Source: Seiridium cupressi
Taxonomy: Eukaryota; Ascomycota; Sordariomycetes; Amphisphaeriales; Sporocadaceae
DNA: 64,000 bases
Direction of reading: 5' to 3'
Assembly (NCBI GenBank): GCA_036674765.1
Contig: JARVKI010000008.1
Location: forward strand, 372,001-436,000
Shown: one piece after another, positions 10,715 through 20,284 of the stretch
Numbering within the stretch: position 1 is the first letter of the stretch
Layout: every line of letters starts with the position of its first letter
The notes under the pieces: generated by a model
Database searches by the model: none
Seen by the model: only the letters and a program-made list of their open reading frames with translations
Told to the model about the DNA's origin: nothing
Made by a program: the position numbers and the translations under genes

Positions 10715-12802
10715 TCAGATGAGCTCCAGATGACCGGCTGGGTAGCCATTTCGGGCCGCCCTCGCCAAGATGGTTATCAAAACCTTGTCCCGAGCAACGG
10801 GTTCTAGAGTTTTCTCTCGCTGGTCCCTTTCTGGCAACATGTCTATGAATTTCCAGCCGGTGAAGTGAGCTAAACACTCACTCTGATTGCTGGTTGTGAC
10901 AGCAAGCTGAGTTTGTTCTGTAGGCACGTCATGCCCATCAATCGTGACTTCTAGAACAGGATCCCATGTGCAGGCTTCATTTTGATCGGGATAAGCAGAT
11001 TTCAGGGTGCCCGAGACTTCAATCCGGATATATTTTGAGTCAACTGCAGACTTGACGCAGCGGTCGACGGCTATAACCGGTCGTCTCGGCCGTGGACCTT
11101 GATCTGGGACGCAGCTCAAATCAATGATATCAGATGGTAATGGCGGAGTTAGGGGAGGAGCAATTCGGAGTGCGCTGCTCTTTTCAAATGCATTAGCCCA
11201 TTTTAACAGCTTCTCGTCGTCATAGGCACGACCTGCAAATGTCAAGCCAATCGGCATTTGCTTGTCCGAGGTAATCCCCATGGGTACTGTCACCGTTGGG
11301 ATGCCTTGATGACGCAGTGCCCAGTTACCGTGGCTATAGAATACGCCATTCTTCCATGCATGAGCGGCGCTCTCCGGATTTATATCAGAGTCCGCTGCCG
11401 CCACATCACCTTGCGTGGGGAAGACGAAGCAATCGCAGCCGACAGATTCGAGATAATCGTCTAGGAGGAGTTCCCGTAGCGCTTCAAGTGTTTCAAGGGC
11501 GGAGCCGAGGTGCTCAATCTCATACATGGAGCTTTTTTCGACGTAGTCGGCAAGCCGACCCCAATGAATTGAGTTCGACATGGGGAGATGACTCAGCTCA
11601 GCTTTTGTGCGCATGGAAGATGGGAAAATACCAAACTCATCAACTGACCGAAGATCAGAACAATTGGGGTCGGCGTTGGCACGGAGAAATGAATCCCAGG
11701 CATGGGCAACTAAAGGACCTCTCTCGAATGATTTCCAGTCCTTGGGCAGATGAGGCGATCCGGCAGGAAGTAGGTCCGGATTCTCGTACGCAGTGACTAC
11801 CGGAAAGTCAGGAACAATGATGACCTCGGCACCTAACTCCTCAAGCTTCTTTCGCGCTTTTCCCCAAATAAGTTCAATGTTGTGGCTCGTGAACACCGGA
11901 GTAGCAGATTCGGGAGCTGAGCCACCGACATACATGGCCGGCACTGCGACCCGTACGCCATGGAGCGATGTCGATGTAGCGATGCTGCGGAAGGAGCCAG
12001 GAGACCTCGATGCACCCCAGGGCTCTGGAAGCTTGACGAATGGTTGATCGCGCCAAAAGTCGCCATGCGTCAGGGCATCCTTGGCTGTAATGACTTCTAA
12101 CAGGGCGAGCATGTCATCCATCGTTCTTGTATGAGGGACGACAACATCACAAGTAGGATAGAGCGGCCAGTTTCCACGTATTGAGATGTACCCTCTCGAC
12201 GGGGTATATGCCACCAAGGCATTGTTCGATGCTGGTGATCTCCCAGACGAGACAGTCTCTTCACCCATGCCGAATGCGGCGAAAGAAGCAGCTGTCGAAA
12301 CAGCAGAACCGTTAGAGGAGCCAGAAGCCCAAGCTGCAGCTAAATATTTTGAGTTGTAAGGGCTCTCGGCTCGTCCATAGACACCTCTCTGCATCCCTCC
12401 ATATGCCATTGGCGGCATGTTGGTGCGACCAAGTAAGACACCGCCCTCATCTCGAATGGCAGCTACGGTGAATGCGTCTTCATTAGCCACGAGATCTTTG
12501 AATGCCGGAGATCCGCTTGCTGCCGTCATGCCTTTGACCTTGTAACTGTCTTTGACGGTATACGGAATACCTTCAAGCTGCCGGGTTGGCCCTCCGGAGG
12601 CTCGCCGGTCATCAGACTCGGCTGCCTCTTCGAAGACATGGCTGTTTAAAATTGGTATCGAGTTTAGGCCGAGACCACGGCAATCATAATGAGATATGCG
12701 ACACAGGTAGCGAGCCACGAGTTCAACACTCGTCAAGGATCCGGAGAAGAGAGCAGCCTGTATGTCGTCGATCGACGCCTCCACCAAGTTGAGGGTAGTC
12801 AT
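10715..12802 (-). CDS. amidase signature family hydrolase with C-terminal extension
   Basis: Single exon, 695 residues from the ATG at 12802. The Ser-cisSer-Lys triad of amidase signature enzymes is visible: Lys84 in YTVKDSYKVKG, cis-Ser163 in ASGSSNGSA, and nucleophile Ser186 in EETVSSGRSPAS. The glycine pair usual before the nucleophile (TDTGGS) is replaced by VS, which is unusual but keeps the Ser. TVPMGITSDKQMPIGLTFAG is the standard C-terminal family block. Some 120 residues beyond it (from about 570) form an extra domain that I do not recognise. Expected reaction: hydrolysis of a carboxamide to acid and ammonia, substrate unknown, cytosolic. It lies beside two Zn2Cys6 regulators and near an amino acid transporter, consistent with nitrogen scavenging. 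Confidence 0.88.
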   Translation of the reverse strand: MTTLNLVEASIDDIQAALFSGSLTSVELVARYLCRISHYDCRGLGLNSIPILNSHVFEEAAESDDRRASGGPTRQLEGIPYTVKDSYKVKGMTAASGSPAFKDLVANEDAFTVAAIRDEGGVLLGRTNMPPMAYGGMQRGVYGRAESPYNSKYLAAAWASGSSNGSAVSTAASFAAFGMGEETVSSGRSPASNNALVAYTPSRGYISIRGNWPLYPTCDVVVPHTRTMDDMLALLEVITAKDALTHGDFWRDQPFVKLPEPWGASRSPGSFRSIATSTSLHGVRVAVPAMYVGGSAPESATPVFTSHNIELIWGKARKKLEELGAEVIIVPDFPVVTAYENPDLLPAGSPHLPKDWKSFERGPLVAHAWDSFLRANADPNCSDLRSVDEFGIFPSSMRTKAELSHLPMSNSIHWGRLADYVEKSSMYEIEHLGSALETLEALRELLLDDYLESVGCDCFVFPTQGDVAAADSDINPESAAHAWKNGVFYSHGNWALRHQGIPTVTVPMGITSDKQMPIGLTFAGRAYDDEKLLKWANAFEKSSALRIAPPLTPPLPSDIIDLSCVPDQGPRPRRPVIAVDRCVKSAVDSKYIRIEVSGTLKSAYPDQNEACTWDPVLEVTIDGHDVPTEQTQLAVTTSNQSECLAHFTGWKFIDMLPERDQREKTLEPVARDKVLITILARAARNGYPAGHLELI

Positions 12803-13209
12803 ATCTGGTCGGCAGTTACAGGAACATCATATTATATCAGGCATTCCGAGTGCTGGCCCCCTTATATACAACAAAGGATCAGAGTTCGGGCCGACTTACA
12901 GCAAGGGCAGGTCCGACTTTCGCAAGCAAATGCCATTGAGTAAATAATTGATTCGGGTCGGCGAAGTCAGTCACATAAGTTTGATGTGAGATAAGTGGCC
13001 GATCAGGCGAGGTGCGACCTCGCCGCTAGCAAGGTTAGCTGCACGGCGTGGCTGCAGGCGGATAATTGGGGTGTGTGGGCCATGTATCGATTGCCTACGC
13101 AGTAACTATTAATAAAATCGATTGGAAGGTCGAAAACTTAAAGCATCATACACTCCGTTTGTTTGCACCATTTCTATACTCCAAGATTCGGTTCATTCCC
13201 GCCTTTCTA
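12803..13209. promoter_or_regulatory. divergent intergenic region between amidase and HRI1
   Basis: 407 bp shared 5' region of the amidase (-) and the HRI1 gene (+). No defined operator found. Confidence 0.4.
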
Positions 13210-13915
13210 ATGGCGTCGCAAGCTGTTCAACGTATCAGCCTGCGCTGGCTGCCCGAGCCTGCATACGAAGACACGATTACGATAGCGCTCAATGTCGGAG
13301 ATTACTTCATCGACTTACGAATCACCAAGCAAGATCCATCGATTCAATGGAGTAGAGCGGGCGAACGTGTTGTTCTCAAGAAGGAGCCCCGTAAGTATAG
13401 CACGAGATATTCTTTATGTTAGACAGCTACTGAACTTGACAGCGACCTATCGTTGGACGCACATCGTCGACTCCCTAAATCTCACTATCCCAGATGATGC
13501 CCACTTTGAGAAGCTCCCCAATGGTGATGACCTGGAGATTGGCACTACGCCATGTCCTCACAAAGGCGGAGTTCCGACAGATTATGAGGAGGTCTGGAGA
13601 GACATCACTGCGAAAAAGTCGGCAGATGAGCTATCGTGGATATTGCAAAGCTCAGATGGCACCACGTTCATTGGAAAAGTCGGAGGGATTTTCTTGGCTA
13701 TACGCAAGACATCTCACGGAGACTTCGCTGCCCTTCGTGAAGATCGTCAGGACGATAATTGGGCAACCACTTATCAATCAGATGGAAAAGCTGGGCTTCC
13801 ACAAGCAACTCAGTGCATTGAAGCCATAGAAAAAACAAGTCAGGTGTGGGGTATAGGGCAGGAAGTAGAGATAGATCGCGTAGTATACTTGTTTAGAGGA
13901 GTCAACAACGAATAA
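13210..13915 (+). CDS. HRI1: HRI1 family protein
   Basis: Two exons, 13210..13390 and 13443..13915, give 217 residues; the 52-nt intron has GTAAGT and a TTGACAG acceptor. An earlier in-frame non-ATG codon exists, but MASQAVQRISLRWLPEPAYE at 13210 matches the family N-terminus (RisLRWLpEP). Further family features are YFIDLRI, THIVDSLN, the NGDDLEIGTTPCPHKGGVPT motif, and YEEVWRDI. Yeast Hri1 was named as an interactor of the Hrr25 kinase; its biochemical function is unclear, and the fold is a pair of lipocalin-like barrels. The gene is of housekeeping type and sits between accessory genes. Confidence 0.85.
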
Positions 13916-14823
13916 ATGTCTCTCATTGATGCCCTCACGAAGCGCAGTCAGGAGCGAAACATCATAATGAAATGATACTAGGCCGCCTGATCTACGTTAC
14001 TACATCCCGACTTGCATTTTGAGGCCACAATTGATTAGGCTTATGATCTTCCAATGGGCGCACTGCGTGATTGAGATGAGACTGCCGGGACGGGTGTCTG
14101 GTGTATGGTGGGAGTTCATCTGTGAGTGCATCAGTTGGCCAAGGGACCGATGTACGGTCTCGGCTCTTGAATGGGTGGAGAGAGTGAGTCGGGAATCTGC
14201 TAGCCTCGGAAATCCGCGCGACTAATCCTATCGCCCACTAGCCTGTCTCCAAAGTGGGCTTTGATGCAGCACCTTATCCGGGGAATCTGGTCTGGATGGT
14301 CTGGGGTATGCCGGTTGCCCTGCCGTAGTCTGGAGATAATTGCTCTTCGTACCAACTCATATCGGAGTTGCTTCGTCACTGTTCAGACTCACTTCTTCCC
14401 TCTGGCCAATGGTAATTCGGTCAAACTTCATGCTGCACCAACGCTGCATGACTCGGACTAATTCAACCAGCGACGTTATCTTGCGTTCAGTGGTAACTTG
14501 ATTTGTGCACAAACCGGTTTGCAAGATAAGAGTCGCAGATCTATGCTTATCGGGTTGCGGCCAACCATGTCGTCGTCCTCGAGGTGCCGCATCATGAAGC
14601 CAGGTAGCAATAGTAGATCCCGACTAGCTACCAAGAGTATCGCTACTGGTTAGCGCTTGCTGGATGCGGGAGGAACAGCCGACACCTTGTCGAGCTTATC
14701 TTCGCATTAACAAAAGTTGAACCCCGAACGAGGATTATAAATGGTAGGGTCTACCGACGGAGACTGTCTGTTTCCGCGAACTCTACACTCGTCTAAACAA
14801 TATAGCCAACCACACTCACCACC
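13916..14823. promoter_or_regulatory. upstream region of AAAP transporter with GATAAG sites
   Basis: No gene seen. GATAAG-type sites (targets of AreA/NIT2-type GATA factors) occur at 14525-14530 (+), 14546-14551 (-) and 14695-14700 (-). A TATAAA lies at 14736-14741, 83 bp before the transporter ATG. Three GATAAG sites in 180 bp ahead of an amino acid transporter fit nitrogen-repressed expression. The motif is short, so chance hits are possible. Confidence 0.5.
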
Positions 14824-16710
14824 ATGTCGAAAAAGGCAGATTGCATTCAAGGGGCGGATTACCCATCGACGGTCGACTCCAACATTCCCAATGATGAAAA
14901 GTTGGGGACCACTGTCCTGGCGGACAATGAAGAGGTCTTCCAGCAAGCGGAATACCGTGCGCTGGGATGGTGAGTTGCGGAACGAGGCGCCACTCCTGAC
15001 TAGTAATGTTCCTGACATAACCGGCCTGATGCAGGATCCGAACCGGAGTGATCCTCATGAAGCTCTGTTTCGCTACAGGCGTCCTGGCTATTCCGTCTGC
15101 TTTCAGCGTCGTCGGATATGGGCCAGGTGTTATCCTTCTGGCATGCTGGGGCGCTTTGACGACTTGTAAGTGCGCCCACAAGCTCTTTGCGGCATTCAGT
15201 GGGATTCGTAGCTGACGTGCCCGAGATTATGCCTACATCATGTACGAGTTTCGAACGAAATATCCACGTGTTCATAACATTGCCGATGCGGCTGGCATAC
15301 TAGGTGGGCCGGTTGCTCGCGAGTTGGCTGGGGCAATATTCCTTCTTACCTGGGTGTAAGTCGCGAGCCCTCATATTCTCTCGGGTAACTCGACTGATAT
15401 CAGACAGGCTGGCCTCCGGGTCAGGCTTTATTGGTCTATCGCAGGGGTTCCAGGTTCTTTCGAGTCGCCATGTCTGTACAGTGGTATGGACTCTTGTCGC
15501 TGCCATTTGTACTGCTTTGGTAGCAAGTATACAGACTCTTGGCAGGCTCGCCATTCTGACGTGGATTGGATTTGCCTCCATTTTCACGGCTGTCTTCATA
15601 GTCGTGTAAGTCGTGGACAGTTGCGCTGCGGCCGCTAGCACTAACTTTGTATCCTCAGTGTTGGAGTTTCTCAGGTCGAACGACCCGCTGCTGCTCCTCA
15701 AGAAGGACCATTCAATTTAGACGTCATGGCAGTCGGATCGCCAGGCTTTGTTGCTGGCCTGGTCGCAACCATTAACCTGTTTGGTGAGTTGAGCTCTACT
15801 TCATAGGCACATGTTTTGGTGCGGAACTAACTAGCGGTTATAGCTGGCTATGGATCTACTCCCACGTTCATGCCCGTAATTGCTGAGATGAGAAACCCAA
15901 AATCGTTTAAAAAGGCGCTCTTTACGTCTCAGTTGTTCCTATCCATATGCTATATCTCTTTTGGTGTAGTAGTATACAAGTACGTCCATGTGAACTCGCC
16001 ACCTGGAAGTTTAAGCACTTAACGAATACTAGGTACTGCGGACAATATGTTGCGAGTCCATCCCTAGGAAGTGCAGGTGGTACCCTGGAGAAAATTGCCT
16101 ATGGCATTTCGATACCGGGCTTCATTATGACCTCGACGCTATGGGTCCACCTTGCAGCCAAGTTCGTAAGTATGGCTTTATCTTGAATACTTTTCTCTGG
16201 GCTGACCGCACTTTCAGCTTCTCGTTCGCATTCTCCGAAACTCTGCACATCTGCAAAGTAACACCATCATACACTGGGTGACATGGCTGTAAGCTCTGTT
16301 CCTCCTGATGACCTCTCATATTCAAATTTCTCATACCGAGTAGTGGCTCCACCATTGGTATCAGCGCAGTAGCATTCATCATTGCCGGCGCTGTGCCATT
16401 TTTCAGTTACCTGATTGGTCTTATCGGCTCACTATGCTGTGCTCCCACCTGCGTATGTAATTCCAACGTCGCTCTTTAAGTGGCCCCTGACTGATGTGCT
16501 TAATAGCTGATTCTGCCCGCGCTCATGGGTCTGCATATGGACTGGGTGCATCGTCGGTCTACCAAGACAAAGCTGGCGGCTTGTTGCCTTCATGTTTTCA
16601 CTGTGATTTTAGGCTCATTCATAACTGTTTCGGGGACATACACCACCATCCAGAGCATCATTGATGCCTATCGTTCGGGCGCCGTCGGGCAAGCCTTCAC
16701 TTGTTCTTAG
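14824..16710 (+). CDS. amino acid transporter, AAAP family (N/mtr-like neutral amino acid permease)
   Basis: Ten exons: 14824..14969, 15035..15165, 15226..15355, 15408..15605, 15659..15783, 15844..15979, 16033..16165, 16218..16288, 16344..16452, 16507..16710. They total 460 residues and all nine introns (52-65 nt) close in phase. Family blocks: a hydrophilic N-terminus of about 50 residues, YRALGW, MKLCFATGVLAIPSAFSVVG (TM1), GYGPGVILLACWGALTTY, GSGFIGLSQGF, FAGYGSTPTFMPVIAEMRNP, AVPFFSYLIGLIGSLC, and the C-terminal GTYTTIQSIIDAYRSGAVGQ before FTCS. This matches the Neurospora mtr (N system) group: plasma-membrane, proton-coupled uptake of neutral and aromatic amino acids. Eleven hydrophobic segments are expected. 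GATAAG sites upstream suggest nitrogen control. The acceptor of exon 9 could lie 3 nt earlier. Confidence 0.9.
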
Positions 16711-17656
16711 TGGGGCAGAATAGCACAGAATATTGTAGTATCAGATAGTCGTCCTTTGGGGAGCATAGGCTAGTAGGTACTATCCCGAGGCTTCAGTTGA
16801 TGTATGCATTTTGATTATTTTTGTCAATTCCTAATTCTTTCGTAGATCTTTTTTAATCTTGTATATGTTTAGTATAAATCACGTACCTCCGTATTTGTTA
16901 AGTCGCTAGTCTTTGCATCTAATTAAATGGTAGCACTTGTACCCAGTAGAGGGCCGGCCCCGTAGCGGGTCAGGATCCAGTCATTCAGTGCCCGCGTCCC
17001 GACCCCGTGCTGCAGAGGCGTCTTGAACCGTATGAACAAAAGGGAATAAGATAGATCGTCAGTGCCTTGGTACTGCGGGTCACGTGTGCCAGACACATCA
17101 AGCAGAAGCATTTCAAACAGCTGTCGCTCAGGACTGTAGCGGGGGGAGGCGAGTTGGGGGCCGAGAAGCAAACTGTCAGCTTGCATAACGTCTCACAAGT
17201 GCCGAAATTCATACATTCGCACGACTACCCCGGCGATAAAAACCAACTTTCCGACGCAAGCAAGCTAGCTAAAGTTGGTTTCGCAATCTACTTATTGAAG
17301 TCAATGATATTGCCTATTAACAAACTATAGCTGATTTATTAAATTCACTCTCGGAGGTCTCGTGGCTTAGATGTGGCGAAGTGGAATTTCTGGGACATTT
17401 GAGACACTTTGCATTGTACACATCGGTACAAGCGGCGCCGTCATCCTCCACGCTTTCTGTCCAATCTGAGGCCGCGCCTAGGCCTTGGCGACTGCACGTT
17501 CGCGGCGTCAATCCTGCAAAATGTCGAGTCCCATATAGGCAAAGCTGGGCCAGGCACCCAGGTCAGATCTATCTCGTTCGCATTAGTCTTTGCATGTGCC
17601 GACTTCCTGAGAAGCGCCAAGCACGTCAGCCTCAACATTACCAACCTCGACGGATC
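16711..17656. other. intergenic, no gene recognised
   Basis: 3' flank of the transporter (AT-rich 16790-16880) and 5' region of the next regulator. The frame open upstream of 17657 has no similarity and I treat it as untranslated. Confidence 0.45.
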
Positions 17657-19407
17657 ATGTTTGAGATTCACTCACAACAGGCCGATAAATGGAAACGTGA
17701 TTGCTTGGAGTGCTTGCGACGGCGACTCGTCTGCGACAGAGTACATCCTGCGTGCAACCGGTGTAAAGCGGCCAGCACTGAGTGCCCTGGGTTCGGTGAC
17801 GAGAGACCGCTGACATGGCGTCCCTCTGGAAAGGTCACGACTCGACCACGGCTTATTCAGCATCAACCCACCGGAGAGAGTAATCGTGCTCGAGAAGTCC
17901 CAAGCAATGCCACCAAGGCCACGCAGGAGCCAACTATCCAGCGCATAGAATGGCAATCGGATGAGGCTGACATAGCTCAGGCCATATTCTTCAGTATGTA
18001 CTTCCATGTGAGCCCATGTCGGATGAAATAATACTCAAGCCTTCCCATCCCAGTGAATACCCGCGTTTATCCTAGTTATCGCGACGCAAAGTCAGTCGCG
18101 CCGATGCTCCGGTTTCCTCCTCTGCCTCCCTACGTTTTTCACGAGGCGGATCCAGCAATTCGGCACATCATGACCTGCCTCGCATTAGTATCCCGGATGA
18201 GCGTACTCCTAGCTACAAGCAATGTTAGTTCTTCAGGATTAGACGATCTACGGCACATGCGCACCAAAATGCTGTACCACAAGACTCTTGCGATTCAATC
18301 GCTTGGCAGCTCGGTTAGAGACGAAAAAAAGCGGTCTAGTGACAGCACCCTTCAGTCGATACTGATGCTTTTAATCGTAGAGGTAGACTCCCTGCTCCTT
18401 ACTATTCATCAAGTCATATCCCTTTTGACCGCCCTTCCCCCTCCGGTCACTCGATGATGATCATTTATCCTTGATTACTCTAGACGGTTCATGACTGATT
18501 TGAGATTAGATGCGACAAAGTACGATCGACTGGAGGCATCATTTTGGCGGCATGACTCAGTTGATAGAACTTAGGGGCGGACTCCGATCGTTCGTGACGC
18601 CAAATGCCAGCTTGACATCCAAACGACATCTAGTGCACTATTGCCTGTAAGTGATAGTTCCACCGTAATCTATTCCAGAGATCTTGGTTCCATGTGCGCT
18701 GAACTCGTTCTGGCAGTTTCACAGCGTTCGGGAACACCACCAGTCCAGCAAGCCTGACCCGGGCAGATTTCTCATCCAATGATATCCGTGCGATCAAAGA
18801 GATATATGGGAATGGCTTGCTTTCGACTTGCCCTTGTCCTCCTAAGCTGTTCCTAGCCGTTCTTAGGATTAATTGTCTCCGATATCAAGCAACCCAGGCA
18901 ACGGTGCCGATGAAGAGTCTTCAGTCCCAGGCTCTTGAAATGATCTTGTTTATTGAAAAGACAACAGAGGCTGACTGGGCCGCTGAAAATAAATCATCGG
19001 GGGAAGGCTTGGCATTACTAGCTTGCATTTATCAGTCGGCGATCATGGTGTACTGCATTGCATCCCTGCAGAGTGTCCACGTCCTTGCGCCTTCGCCGCT
19101 TTTACTTGCCACCAGAGAAGAACACCACAACCGGCTCATGGGACTACTCGAACAGTGCCTGAACTCCGCGTCGCTCAAAGGGGGCATGCTGAAGTGTACG
19201 CTGTGGCCATTGATCATTGCTGGCACGGGCCTGCAAATGGGCACTATCGAGGATAAGATGTTCGTGGAGAAGCAGCTTATGGAGTCTTCTGTAAGCCAAG
19301 GATCTCAACTGCCATTTTTAGGGAGGACTGTCTTGAGAAAGATCTGGAGCTCACCCCATAACGACTGGGATGAATGGTTTGACAGACCATACCTCTTCCT
19401 TGGATAG
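17657..19407 (+). CDS. Zn2Cys6 transcription factor with Fungal_trans_2 domain
   Basis: Four exons (17657..17993, 18054..18382, 18510..18646, 18717..19407) give 497 residues. The start MFEIHSQQADKWKRDCLECL places the zinc cluster at the very N-terminus, as usual for this class: C-x2-C-x6-C-x5-C-x2-C-x6-C across CLECLRRRLVCDRVHPACNR and CKAASTEC. HHFGGMTQLIELRGGLRSF is the Fungal_trans_2 hallmark and is only in frame after a 127-nt intron. The last intron (70 nt, GCTGAAC branch point, GGCAG acceptor) restores IYGNGLLSTCPCPPKLFLAV. Nuclear regulator. It lies 0.9 kb downstream of the AAAP transporter on the same strand, so it could regulate it; that is inference. The donor of intron 2 (GTAGAC) is weak. 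Confidence 0.85.
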
Positions 19408-20284
19408 CTCGGCAGGCTCTGAAGAAAGTAATTATAGGTCATGATTTCGGTAGCCTACTGTTCATGTTGAAAAAGCCTTCATAGAGCTTTTGGGCCGAAG
19501 AAAGAAACAAGATTGAACCCAACCTTTACGTATCCGATGTTTGCTGCCGCAGTCTTGGCAACCGTAAACTGCGCACCCGGGAAACGTGATGTCACCAGGC
19601 CTAGGCTAGTTCTCTAATGGAAGCAAGATCATTTCCCTCTTAATCAGTAAAAACAAACGTGGTCGCCAATTCCCGGGCACTAATATCCAATCTGACTCCT
19701 GAGGCGTGCCATGCGTATATCCATTACCGCTGACCTGGACTCCTGGCTATTATAATCAAGTTCTTTGAGGCTCAGAGACTCGCGGGACGCATGAGCCTTT
19801 CCCGTCGGCTCGGCGGGGGCATCTAGACCACTTCGCTCACGTATAGCCGTGTGTACAATATTTCATAAATGATTCAATTACTAAATTCTGATTATCAGCA
19901 ATCACGTATAATTTATTTACCAATGACTTTACGTAAAGCGCCAGTTACAATATAATAAAAGTGCTTAATTGTTAATATAGCCGTGTCATATGTACCCCAC
20001 CGTTCGATTGGTCAAGAGTGAGCCTTACGCTAAGACAGAATCGACCACGGGGCAGATCATTGCCAGCCACTGCTGACTGTAGTACAGTAGCCGCCAGAAT
20101 TTCGCTGTTCACATCTCCTCTCGCGGAGGAAACAAACTCATCGCTCGAGGCATTCTTGCCAAATTACACAATCTTCTGCATATTCGCGATTCAAAATCCA
20201 ACAACCTCACCACCAGAGAGAGCCCTTAGGGCAATCTAGCCTCTCGCAGAAACTGGGTTTGCTCTTCACATCGTGTCTGCCATC
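19408..20284. other. intergenic, AT-rich patch, HET promoter
   Basis: AT-rich at 19860-19985. No gene recognised. Contains the 5' region of the HET gene that starts at 20285. Confidence 0.45.

Noticed and set aside
13066..13209. Longer HRI1 start at 13066
   Set aside because: Not an ATG, and the extra 48 residues do not resemble the family.
17381..17656. Upstream extension of the Fungal_trans_2 regulator
   Set aside because: Open by chance; this class starts within about 15 residues of the zinc cluster, so the ATG at 17657 was chosen.
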